DNA from: Malus domestica | Taxonomy: Eukaryota > Streptophyta > Magnoliopsida > Rosales > Rosaceae | Direction: 5' to 3' | DNA length: 64,000 nt | Assembly (NCBI RefSeq): GCF_042453785.1 | Contig: NC_091667.1 | Coordinates: forward strand, 21,193,501 to 21,257,500 | Part shown: positions 20,304 to 30,829 of the stretch, in pieces | Layout of the letters: every line of letters begins with the position of its first letter | Position numbering within the stretch: the stretch's first letter is position 1 | Position numbers and translations under genes: made by a program | The notes under the pieces: generated by a model | What the model was told of the DNA's origin: nothing | The model's input: the letters and a program-made list of their open reading frames with translations, nothing else | The model's database searches: none

Positions 20304-23018
20304 CTAGATCATTGGTGCCTTTAGAGTCAAAGACTCGCCTACACCAAATTTCTCTATGCATGGTTTTAGTTGATGTTTGGTCACCTTCAATGAGAAATCT
20401 GTGCCCTTAGCCTTAATGTCCACATTACCATTCTGAAAAACTTTAGTAACCAGAAAAGGGCCTTTCCATCTAGACTCTTGTTTCCCTGGAAATGACTTGA
20501 AATCTGAACTTAATAACCACACTTTTTTACCAGGCTGTATTTTCTTAAAATTTGGGCTGCATGGCAAATTTTCATGTTTTTTCATAGTGTCAATTGGCTG
20601 GTCTTCATGTATCACCCTTTGCTGCTGTGGTTTAGGACTTGAACAATCACGAGTTAAATTCGGAGGCTTTATGGACAGATGGTCAGTTGATGATCTGTTC
20701 ATAAACTTGGCACTTGGTAAACCATCCAGTGCATCAACACGCATGCATTCTTGCTTGTCACCTGAATGTATGCTTGCTTCAAACAACTTGAAAACAACAG
20801 TTTGATCTTCAACCCGGAATGTTAATGTTCCGGCTTCAACGTCAATAAGAGTCCGGGCTGTTGCCAGAAATGGGCGGCCCAAAATAATGGGCGTTGTCAA
20901 ATCCTCATCCATGTCCAACACCATAAAATCAGCCGGTAAATATAAATTGTCAACCTTCACAATAACATCTTCAATGACTCCTCTAGGGTGGGTAATTGAA
21001 CGGTCAGCCAATTGAATAATACTGGAGGTTGGCTTCAGCTCCCCTTCACCTAAACGTTTGAAAACAGAATATGGCATTAAGTTTACACTAGCACCTAAAT
21101 CAATTAAAGCACTACTAAAATCATAATTTCCAATGGTGCAAGAGATAGTAAAACTCCCTGGATCTTTTTTCTTTGGAGGCAATTTATGTAATAAGACCGC
21201 ACTGCATTGTTCTGTAAGAATCACTTTCTCAAAATCAACAAGCTTCTTTTTCTTTGTGCAAACATCCTTCAAAAACTTGGCATAAGACGGAATGTTCTTG
21301 ATGGCATCAATTAGCGGCAGATTAATTTGAACTTTAGCCAAAGTTTTCATAAAATCTGTTAACTGTTGATCTTTAGCTTTAGGTCTCAACCTTTCTGGAT
21401 ATGGCATAGGGGGCTCGTAAACACGCTCTGCAGTTTTTGTGGAAGCTTCTGCAGTATTTTCGGATCTGTCTTGGGACTGCCCAGAATCTGCAGAAATTTC
21501 AGAATCTGCAAAAATTACAGATTTAGTTTGGGATAGTTCTGCTGCCTGTGAATTCCCAACAGAATTTTCATGTTTGTTGTTGTAACTTTTGCCAGACCGT
21601 AGAGTCCGTATAGCATTGCATTCTTCTCGTCCTCTTGGATTAGGTACTGTTTGACTAGGAAATGTACCCGGAGCTCTTTCTGAAACCTGTAAAGCAATCT
21701 GCCCCATCTGTTTTTCGATGTTTTTCACTGCTGCATGTAGATTTTGAATTTCTTGAGTGGTAGTATTTGCCAATTTTTCAATTGCAACTTCCCAAGCAGC
21801 CTTAGGTGCAGCAGGTTGCTGTACCTGCTGTTGAAATTGAGGCCTAGTGTGCTGTTCCTTGTCCCACCTTAAATTAGGATGATCTCTCCAACCTGGGTTG
21901 TAGAAATTAGAATACGGGTCATATCGAGGACGCTGGAAATTGTTAAATGAATTAACCTGCTCTGCTGTAAAATCTGGTGAAACATCTTTATGTGGGCAGC
22001 TCATAAAATCGGGAGTTATCATGTTGCAAATGTTGCAGGCAGCTTGTAAGGGCTGCTGTACAGCAACTTGAGAACCTGGCATTCTTTGTAATAACATGTC
22101 AAATTTTGCGTCAAGCCTTTTCTCCATTTTTTCAATTTGTGCTGTAACATATGGAGAACCAGTAGACATCTCAAAAGCTGACCTAGATTGTGGCTGCTCC
22201 ACTGCCCACTGCTGAGTATCTTCTGCCATTTTTTCAAATAACAAACAAGCTTCTTGTGCATTTTTGTCTTTGTACGTACCTCCGCATGAAGCGTTGACAA
22301 GAGTTTTTGTTGTCATATTCAACCCTCTGAAAAATATGTGCATTTGATCAGTAGTGTTAATACCCGAATGCGGACATTTTCTAATCAACTCCTTAAATCG
22401 CTCTCACGCCTCATGAAACTCTTCATTTGGTTTTTGGGCGAACGATAAAATCTGAGTTCTCATGTCAAGGGTCTTAGAAGCCGGATAATACTTGTTTAGA
22501 AATTTTTCACTGAGTTGGGCCCAAGTTGTAATGCTTCCTGATGGGAGTGTGAGGAGCCATCTCCTTGCCTGATCTTTTAGAGTGTATGGAAATAACCGCA
22601 GCTTAATAGATTCAGCTGAAAATCCTCTCACCAAAATGTTTTTGCACCCCATTAAAAATTCTGCAATGTGCATGTTAGGATCATCAGATGACAACCCATG
22701 AAACGTAGGTAGAATATTCAACATGTGCTGTTTTATTTCAAATGCAGTCCCTTCCTCTACTGCCGGATATGTAATGCAACTGGGTATATTTGTGGAATGG
22801 GCAGTCAGTGAATCACCCAGGGGCAGACCTGCCTCTGGAATTATAAATGCCATTTTTTCTTTGTTGTGCAGGTCCCCAGAAAAGACTGATTCCAGAAACC
22901 TCTCCTGCAGAGGACGAACCCGCTGCAAATGTTGTTCCCTGCGTTTCCTCCTTAAATGCTGTTCAAATTCTGGATCAAATGGAATCAATTTTTGCACTGT
23001 TGAACGGGTGCTGACCAT
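20304..23018 (-). pseudogene. Athila-like gag-protease fused to an integrase C-terminus, one premature TGA
   Basis: A 905-codon minus-strand frame from the ATG at 23018, broken once by TGA at 22406-22404 where TGG (Trp) fits the Athila gag pattern. Order: gag N-terminus; gag core (about 22750-22250) with RRWLLTLPSGSI and HIFFRGLN; Gln-rich linker; aspartic protease with IDLGASVNLMP (about 21110-21080) and ILGRPFLATA. Some 80 residues later comes KVWLLSSDFKSFPGK...RWKGPF (about 20530-20440), which resembles the C-terminal segment of Athila integrase. RT, RNase H and the integrase core, which should separate these parts, are absent and the frame is kept across the junction (about 20770-20560). 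It would supply Gag and protease but no polymerase. Confidence 0.85.
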
Positions 23019-23158
23019 GCACAGATTTCTGAAATCTGTACTGTTGTAATCTGTAAAAATAGATGAAAACGAAAATTAAATATTTTTTTGTTTTTTTATA
23101 TATGTATAAACAGCAATACTAATTGAAAATCTGATTCGTAGGGATTATTTTAAATAAT

Positions 23159-23175
23159 CCCCGGCAACGGCGCCA
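23159..23175 (-). promoter_or_regulatory. Primer-binding site of the outer element, tRNA-Asp type
   Basis: The plus strand reads CCCCGGCAACGGCGCCA, the 3' end of plant tRNA-Asp including CCA; the minus strand is therefore complementary to it. It lies 6 bp inside the 5' LTR. A tRNA-Asp PBS is usual for Athila-like elements. Confidence 0.9.
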
Positions 23176-23181
23176 TTTTCT

Positions 23182-24623
23182 TGATAGGATTTTTACTGCT
23201 TATGTGAATGCGATAAAAATCTTCTATTTTACTTGCAAGAATCACAAGGTTGTTGTAGTATAAACGGATTTTGCAAGGTCATCTCCACAGGGATTATTAA
23301 ATAACTCGAACTAATCAGATTTCATTTAATTATTGTAAAGTAGAAATTGAAGTGATTGATTTTAAAACCTAATTAAAATAAAAACGAATTTATTGAATTA
23401 AAATAAACAATCTGCAATATTAGGATTAGAGAGAAGAAAACAGTTTTGAGAAAATCAAATTAAGAAAGCACTAGGGTTCCACCATCACCTAGCAATCCTA
23501 TGAATTTTTACCAATTACTTATGATCTACACATGCCACTTTGAAGGTTAGATTTTCCTAATTCATATTCTACTTGGAACCTCCAACATAGAACGTATATC
23601 TAACATGCAACCCGTCCGGACGTTCGGATCAAATCTAAACATGAAAGACTCATTATGCTTTATGAAAATCCTTTGAAAAACCATGCAATCCTTAAGATGT
23701 GATATTCATCTTAAGAGAAATTACAATTATTAATCACAAGAAGCCAGCGTCAATTTCAGGGAACCTTCCGACCAAAATTGCATCAAATTACTTTTCTAAA
23801 GATCCTAATGGTGATCAGGCATTAAGACAATTAGATAGTTTTTATCCCGGTGATTAACAATTCAAAATATGCATGCAATCAATCATAAGCAATTAAATAA
23901 AAATCACATATTCATGCTAAGGCTCAAGGCTTCGCCCTAGCAAAAGAAATTAGTTCCACATATTCATAATTGAAATCATAGAAAATATTCTTAAGAAAAG
24001 GATTGAAAACACCTTCAAGTAGAAAATCTTCAAAACCCTAGCACTTCTCTCTGTCTCCAATATTGCATAAAATAAAAGTGTTCTCTAAAACTGTAGACGG
24101 CCAAGCAATATATCTGCTAAGCCCCCCACACAAACCCTAGCAAACTAAAATTAATAAAAACCCTAAATAAAAATAGTAAAATTCGTCTAAAATCTGAACA
24201 ACCACGTTTTGGCCCATAAGCTGCTCCAAAACTGGCCCAATATAGCTGGATTTGATGTTTGGAATATTCTGAACACTTTTCCAGAAGGCCACGAACCCAT
24301 CCGAGGTCATCTTGGGCTCCAAAAACGCAATTTAAGCCCAAAAACGTCATTTTCCAGCACTGTGCACTGCTTCTTTATTTCATCGCCAGAAAATAACCGC
24401 TTGGCGGAAAAATCCCAAATTTTGATACGATCAAGCTAAGTGACTCACGAACGTCCTCCAACTGGAATTACTCCAAAATTCGTCCATTTGGTCCTGTTTT
24501 GCTCCAGAGGAAGTCGAAAGTCCTATATTGAAAATACAATTCAAAGTATCAAAATTCTTCCAATATATTAACCAAAATATACTAAGATTAGGGTAAAATA
24601 TATAATATAAAATCTACTCATCA
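23182..24623 (-). repeat. 5' LTR of the outer Athila-like element
   Basis: 1442 bp, the same length as the partner at 2511-3952. It is followed by GGGAC, matching AGGAC before the left LTR except for one transition. Confidence 0.95.
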
Positions 24624-25547
24624 GGGACCACCACAAAATCATAAAAAAAGTAGAAAACAAATGTTTGATTTTGACCAATAACACAAATTTCTTGGCGAAA
24701 CCAAACCCAATTACCATATTTATGATCAAATTGTGATACTTTTGAAAAATTGAAGAGTGTTACTTAATTCAAACCAATATTTAATAATTATAACCTTAAA
24801 AGCACTTTAACAAGAAAAAGAAAAAAAGAAAAAAAAAACTGTACAGGTGGTGATCAATCCCATAAAAAACACATAAACAAGAGGCTAAGGAGATGTTTGG
24901 CTTTTGAAGCAACCGAGGAAATTGGAACAAGAAGGAAAAAGAGAAACGGTGGCAAGGGAACTAGAAGGCTAACGGGGTTGGTTGGGTTCTGTCAAGGGCA
25001 ATTTTGGAAAACAAACATTTACTTTCAATTGGGCTTTAATTCAAGAGTGTTAATAAGCCCACCCCATTGTTCTATTTTCCCACCTATATTTTAAAAAAAA
25101 ATCTCAAAAGTATTAATAACATGTTTATAATTTTAGAAAAAGACTTTTAAACCCCTACCCCATTTCTCCCCTATCGTCTCTCTCCATCCCTGCTTCTCTG
25201 TTCCATTTCATCTCTCTTTTCTTGGCTTCTGCACCGACCACCACGGCCAGAAGCACATAGGATCAGGAGAAGCACATAGGATCAGGAGAAGCACGACAAG
25301 GTTGTGGTGGTGGAGTAAGGGCAAGAGGAGTGCTCCTCTCATCTAGGGCAAGTCACTTCTCGTTTGGGGCTTAAATTTCAATTTCCATTGAATTTGAATG
25401 GTTGTGGAGATTGAGAGCGTCATCACAGTGGTAATTAACTTTTTAATTTGTTTATTTTGTATTGCCCTGAACTTCATTGCTTGATAGTTGCTACAAGTGC
25501 AAGTGACTTGTTGCAGTAGTAACTTTTGATTTATTTCTCATAAATTA
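24624..25547. other. Intergenic DNA with a 19-bp tandem duplication
   Basis: No gene is supported. A pyrimidine-rich stretch (25160-25230) and a 19-bp duplication of AGCACATAGGATCAGGAGA (about 25251-25290) look like leader sequence, but no coding frame follows. Confidence 0.4.
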
Positions 25548-26219
25548 GATCCAACACATTCTTGAATAATCATCAATGAATGTGAGGAAATACCTGTTTC
25601 CACTCATGGTTGGAACCTGCATAGGTCCACAAACATCAAAATGCACCAATTCGAGTGGTTCTTGTGCTCTCCAAGTAGTCTCCTTAGGAAATGACTCCTT
25701 GTGATGCTTCCTAAATACACACCCTTAGCACACATCCTCACTATCTTGGATTTTAGGCAGCACCAACACCATTCCTTGATTCTGCAATAGCTTGAGATTC
25801 TTGAAATTTAAGTAACCAAATCTCTTGTGCCATATCTTTGCACATTCTTGCACACTTGTACTCAATGCAAGCTCCTTGTTTGTACTGAAGATCAAAGAAA
25901 AACTTATATTTCCCTTATGTTTCACACTAACCACTAGATTACTTAGAGACCTGTCATCAAACACATCCAATCTATAGTCTCTAAACAGAAGAAAATAACC
26001 ATGCTCAGTCATCTGGCTTACACTAAGCAAGTTCTCTGCGAGACCAGGTACAATCATCACTTCCCTTATATATCTCATGCCCTTCATTGTCTCAATAATC
26101 AGTGTTCCCTTTCTTGAACATTAACCAAAACTCCAATGCCTACTTGGACTTTGGCTTTCACATTTATATCAATATCAACAAGTAAATGTTCTCTGGATGT
26201 CATGTGATTACTACATCCA
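25548..26219 (-). pseudogene. copia protease end, GAG-pre-integrase and integrase start (truncated)
   Basis: The minus-strand reading continues from the protease (GCSNHMTS just left of the Cassandra insertion) into a GAG-pre-integrase region with VPGLAENLLSVSQM and AKIWHKRFGYLNFKNLKLL. A frame change near 25725 is followed by the start of the integrase core (ELVHFDVCGPM-type). Premature stops and the truncation at about 25548 make it non-functional. Confidence 0.8.
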
Positions 26220-26224
26220 CTATC

Positions 26225-26518
26225 TGTAACATCCCACATCGACCAACGAAGAGGGGGTGATGTGCTTTATATGTACATGTCCACAACTATATAGCACGAG
26301 ACATTTTGGGAGCTCACTGGCTTCGGGTTCGATCGGAACTCCGAAGTTAAACGAGTTCGTGCGAGAACAATCTAAAAATGGGTGACCCACTGGAAAGTTC
26401 TCGTGTGAGTTCCCAGAAACAAAATTGTGAGGGCGTGGTTGGGGTCCAAAGCGGACAATATCGTGCTACGGTGAAGTCGAGCCTGGGATGTGGTGGGGGC
26501 TCGGGCCGGGACGTGACA
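26225..26518 (+). mobile_element. Cassandra-type TRIM solo LTR carrying a 5S rRNA-like core
   Basis: 294 bp, TGTAACATCCCAC...GACGTGACA, flanked exactly by CTATC at 26220-26224 and 26519-26523. The centre (about 26330-26430) is a diverged 5S rRNA sequence: GGAACTCCGAAGTTAA and ATGGGTGACCCACTGG correspond to the region spanning boxes A to C of the 5S internal promoter. LTRs with embedded 5S sequence are the hallmark of Cassandra. Only one LTR is present, so this is a solo LTR. It is inserted in the protease of the copia element. Confidence 0.92.
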
Positions 26519-26523
26519 CTATC

Positions 26524-27566
26524 TATGTACCACACATCATTTACCTTTTTCACTTCACTAGAATGACTAGCATAAAACAGATTACCAGTTTCTCCTACCT
26601 AATGAGCAAAATTTATTTGTTGCACAACCTTGTTTGTATTGTAGAACCTTGCAATATGACTAATTTTGTTGCACTTGTGACACTTGACTTTGTTTTTAAC
26701 CCAACATTCCCCATAGTGAAGTCTATCACAGAATTTACACTTATCCCCAATGTTGTGTGCATCATTTTTCACAGCAACAACCTTATTACTCTACTCAACC
26801 TTATTGCTCCAATCAGCCTTATTACTCCACTGTTTTCCTTTGAATTAAAATTCTTCTGATATTTGCCATTGTTAGCTTGACCATTAAACCTGTTTGGTTT
26901 AAATGCAATGTTCAAGCTAGCAAATGCCCTCTCTATGTTACTCTCTCCATGCCTATCAAGTCTTTGCTCATAACCTTTTAGAATAGCAACCACATCTTGA
27001 GCATCTATGGTATCCAGATCCTTAGTATTTTATATCATAGATGCAATACTATCATAAGATTTAGGCAAACTAATTAACAATTTCTGCACTATTCTTTGAT
27101 TACTCAGATCTTCACCATAGCTTCTCATTTGGTTAATCAGATCAAACAATTTAGCAATATACACAGAGAGTGATTCATCTTCATTCATACGAGTATACAT
27201 AAAATCTCGCCTAAGACCTTGAAGTTTCACAAATCTTACTTGCTTATCGCCAACAAATTCTTGTTTCAGAATGTCCCACGGAGCCTTTGCACTTTCTTGA
27301 GTTGTGTTCCTCGGAAAAATTTGATCTGAAACAGCACCTTGAATGATTCCAAGTGCTCTAGCATCCTTGACTACAATTTCTTGCAACATCTTCTTCTTCG
27401 CCTCTGTGTGCTCCTCCTCTTTCTTCATCAAAGTATCAAAATCCTTTTCAACCAGATTCCACAATTCATGTGAACGGAAAATAGTTTTCATTTTGATTTG
27501 CCATAAATCAAAATTCTCACCATTGAAAATTGACGCTCTGAGTTCTCCTTCTCCAGATCCAGCCAT
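26524..27566 (-). pseudogene. copia gag and zinc-knuckle region (disrupted)
   Basis: The frame from the ATG at 27566 encodes about 178 residues of a copia gag (FDLWQIKMKTIFRSHELW, ALGIIQGAVSDQIFP, LKQEF), then stops near 27030. The same region continues with KGYEQRLDRHGE and a Cys/His zinc-knuckle-like stretch, with further stops and a frame change. It ends at VNDVWYID, the start of the protease active site, where the Cassandra LTR begins. Confidence 0.82.
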
Positions 27567-27665
27567 GTTAGATTATATCACTGATACAAAATCACTGTAA
27601 TGAGCTTTTGCTGTGAATCCGAGCTTGATCCTCCACAGATACGACGCCCAGAAATTCAAACCCAA

Positions 27666-27681
27666 CCTGGCTCTGAAGCCA
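27666..27681 (-). promoter_or_regulatory. copia primer-binding site (initiator tRNA-Met type, diverged)
   Basis: The minus strand reads TGGCTTCAGAGCCAGG directly after the LTR; it resembles TGGTATCAGAGC, the usual iMet PBS of plant copia elements. Confidence 0.65.
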
Positions 27682-28088
27682 TGTTAGAGATGGTTTTCAG
27701 ATACTGAATTAAAAAGAAATAATGTTAGGAGTTATGGAGAAATACACATAGAACTCAACGAAGAAAAATGGAAGTTTTTTGATCAAAATTTATAGAGAAT
27801 ATGTCTCTGCAATTCCTTCCATTAAACTTGCACACACTGAGCATATGAGCTCATACAAGACAAATATAACCGTTAGAGAGAAGAGGGAGAGTGGTACACT
27901 CAAGTTTCAATCTCAGCCATTCATCCTACAGTACACTAAGATTAGAACACTTGTCACTCATCAAGCCCTATGAGACTTAACTAACTAGTTACATTTTAAT
28001 CAGATAAGCTCAATCAATGAGCTGAAGCATTACATTAATAAAAAAATGTAATCTTCTCCACATCAGTTCATCAATTTACACATCAACA
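27682..28088 (-). repeat. 5' LTR of the truncated copia element
   Basis: 407 bp, on the minus strand TGTTGATGTG...CTCTAACA. A TATA-like TCTATAAATT occurs near 27795-27786 on the minus strand. The partner 3' LTR is not in the window. Confidence 0.75.
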
Positions 28089-28328
28089 GGAAAATGAATT
28101 AGAAGAATAGGTGGGATCAATGGTCCCATTCAACCTACCACTAGAACAAGGATATATATTTACTTGAGATCTTTGGGTCCATGAAGCCATTGATGACCTT
28201 TCTAACTTGAAAATATACAGGTCCTTCTCGCAACGACATTTTCCATCAAAGACAAACTACAGCTTGAGTTGTTTTTAATAATATGTTTTTGTTTATAACA
28301 AACCGTTATCTGTATATAAGGAAGAACC

Positions 28329-29225
28329 TGTAAACACAAAAATTCTGTAACGAATGAAATGAGAACACGTGTGCAAAGTAGATTTGTATTAATGAATTTG
28401 TAGGTTACAATCTTTGTTTACAACTTTTCCTCTGATTCAGTCTTCAAATTTGATGTAGATGCGTGATTGACGATCCAAGGGTCGCGATGACTTGATCTCG
28501 GACGAACAGTTGAACGATTGTTTCAAGTTTTGAGCTTGAAAACAACGCGTGGATGATCTTCACCTCAAGGGTGCGGTAAAAATAGTGCTTGATGTGGGAT
28601 TTCATTGCTTCAAGGATCTTGGCGACTTGATCTTGAAATGAACGTTGCTACAAGTTTATAAGCTTGCAACAAAGTCTTAAAGGAATCGGCATGAGTGCTT
28701 GTTGATTCTTCAAGGAAGTGCTTCGACTTTGGTCGAAAGAAAGCTTCGGCTTTGGTTGAATGTTCTTCGAAGAGATTTGGCAGCGTATTAGTCTTCAAAG
28801 GTTTGACAGAAATTCTTCTGTGTAGAGATTTTTTGACTATTATGCTTGTGGGAGGACCTTGTATGTATAGGCTTCTCAAGGCTTGTCTTTGGGATGATTT
28901 TAGGCTTGTTATGTGTCTTAATTTCAGCCACTTTAGTCCCTTGGCCGAATTTAAGGATCCGGTTGCCTATTTTGTGAGCAGTCTTTAATTTTTACTTGTT
29001 TTATGAAGATGCTTTAGCTTTCTTTCTAGTTTTATGATCAATTTGGATTCCCTAGCCAAATTTAAGGGGGATTCTCCCTTGTTGCCGAATTTTGGGGAAG
29101 TTTTATACTTCCTTTGTTTGTTTTGTGCCACATATCATTGATGACTTGTTCATTTGTGATGAGTCATATGCCACGTGGAGCTTTGCGATGCATCATTTGT
29201 ATGCAATGAATTTTACATGTCTACA
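28329..29225 (-). mobile_element. Solo LTR (897 bp) with GAACC target duplications
   Basis: The ends TGTAAACA and TGTCTACA form an imperfect inverted pair. GAACC occurs exactly at 28324-28328 and 29226-29230. There is no internal coding sequence, so it is an LTR left after recombination. The minus orientation is inferred from a CCACGTGGC motif near the minus-strand 5' end and the TTTGTGTTTACA minus-strand end; the family is not identified. Plus-strand and minus-strand ORFs of under 100 codons inside it are not called. Confidence 0.82.
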
Positions 29226-29230
29226 GAACC

Positions 29231-30829
29231 ATTTCTAATAGAAGAGTGGAGCAATATTCTTGGTTTTTGAGGCTAAAACCCGCATTTAGACATTGTAGTC
29301 TACGTATAGTTCCACTAATATAGGTTAACAGAAGTTGATGAATGTTGTGGAATTGGAACACGTTCAAGTTTTAGCCTTTTGTTACCTCCTATGGAAATGC
29401 AAGGTCGAGTTGGTCACATTTTCCTCTACTCACATTGAGAACAAGAATTTATTGTAAAAATGTGGTTTTAAATCGTTTGACTACATACATTTTTGAGTGG
29501 TGAACGGTGCATGGTCAGTGGTGTATAACTAACTAAAATGGCCAATTTCAAATGCAGCAGAGCTTCTGTTGTATTTGACTTTTTTCCATTTATATGGTGC
29601 ATATGTGCAGAACCAGTCGGAGGAAGTCCCGATGTGTTTCATGCTGCTCTCATTGAAGGATGGTGGTGTCTATTCAAAGTTTTGGGTCCATATCCCACTT
29701 TTGTAAAGCACTTGGGCCGCCCCCAAATTTGTCTTTATGTTAAGCTTGTCAACATGATTTTAGTTAAATCACATGGGCCCTAATGCTAGAAAGATTTCAA
29801 AGAATAAGAGAAAGTGACCTGATTTTTAGCTTCACACATTTTTCTTTATTTTTAACAATTTAATTGAATTAATTAAACGAAAACAACGAACATTATTAAA
29901 CACGAGTGTATAAGAGGAAAAAAATGTGTGTGTTTATCATTTTTCTATAGTCATGTTTGGGTGAGTAAATGTTGAGTTCCACTAGATTGAGACCAAAAGG
30001 AATGGATCACAAAAATGTGATAAGAGGGATTAAGAAATGCACTACTAGAAAACTTCATTATAAATTTTGTTAAAGCGTATCCCGTATTGGGATTGAACTA
30101 CATATAGCTTATACTAAATCGTCCAACTACTAATTGCATCGATACATTTTGTAATAAAAACCCACACCTCTTGAAATACACGTGTAGTTAACTTGAAGAA
30201 AGTATGGATGATGATTAGTAGTTTTCCCATTGACACTCTCTGAAATTTTAACAAATTTTAATGAAAATCTAATAGTAAGGTGAACTAATAATAAACCATA
30301 GCTTTATGCTCCTTGTTGATGTATTTGTGTTCCTCGAATTTCATTTTTAATTAAAATTTCGTAATCAATTGCATTTGTTTATTTTTCTGAAATAAAATCT
30401 AATATACAAGTTGTGCACGTCATAATTAAGCATGGCTTTATACATAAGTAAGCTATGATGATATGCAATATAAATGTATCACATGCATGACTCAACTTGA
30501 TGTGAACTTTATATTTTATTTTTCAAAAGAAGAAGAACGTGATGATAGTGAGGGTGTGGGGGGGGCATGAACAGCTAAAGCCACCAAATCTTCCCTTCAA
30601 AGAAAAGAATAAACAAAACTAGAAAAGAAGAGGAGCCCTACTTCATCATATTCCAACCAAACCACAGGCAAAAGAAAAAGAAAACCTGGTAAAATTTAAC
30701 ATGGCAAGTCAAGAATAATATTAAAGAAAAAAGGCCATTGAAAATCATAAATTGTAGCGGGTATTTGATTGAGGGAAATGTATCTGTTAGAGGGAGTTTT
30801 AAGAAAGAAAGACCTGCAGTTTTTTTAGC
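29231..30829. other. Intergenic DNA upstream of the PDV-like gene
   Basis: No supported gene; an 81-codon ORF at 29538-29783 has no recognisable domain. TATA-like and AT-rich runs are common, so no promoter is singled out. A pyrimidine run ending TTTTTTTAG just before the ATG at 30830 could be a 3' splice site, leaving room for an upstream exon. Confidence 0.4.

Larger units (their letters stand above)
2511..24623 (-). mobile_element. Outer Athila-like Ty3/gypsy element, non-autonomous, with a nested insertion
   Basis: Both ends are 1442-bp direct repeats (2511-3952 and 23182-24623) bounded by TG...CA. The element reads on the minus strand: 5' LTR at 23182-24623, PBS at 23159-23175, gag-protease at 23018-20304, a purine-rich tract beside the 3' LTR at 3953-3970. 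Flanks are AGGAC on the left and GGGAC on the right, a 5-bp duplication with one mismatch. A complete Tat-type element (4880-19828) is inserted inside; removing it and one AACTT copy leaves 7159 bp. Gag and protease resemble the Athila lineage. RT, RNase H and the integrase core are missing, so movement would need enzymes from another copy. Very similar LTRs indicate recent insertion. Confidence 0.93.
25548..28088 (-). mobile_element. Truncated Ty1/copia element with a 5' LTR, gag, protease and start of integrase
   Basis: On the minus strand: 5' LTR (28088-27682), PBS (27681-27666), gag (27566-27030), zinc-knuckle region, protease start, GAG-pre-integrase domain (26087-25725), and the first part of integrase ending near 25548. 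RT, RNase H and the 3' LTR are missing. A Cassandra solo LTR (26225-26518) splits it inside the protease. Related gag sequence and an LTR of nearly equal length (406 versus 407 bp) occur at 52280-53178. Confidence 0.85.

Noticed and set aside
26330-26430. A functional 5S rRNA gene
   Set aside because: The 5S-like sequence is diverged and embedded in a 294-bp unit with TG...CA ends and a 5-bp duplication, and occurs again at 41371-41664. It is a Cassandra LTR.
29538-29783. An 81-residue plus-strand protein
   Set aside because: No domain, no splice context, and no neighbouring coding signal.
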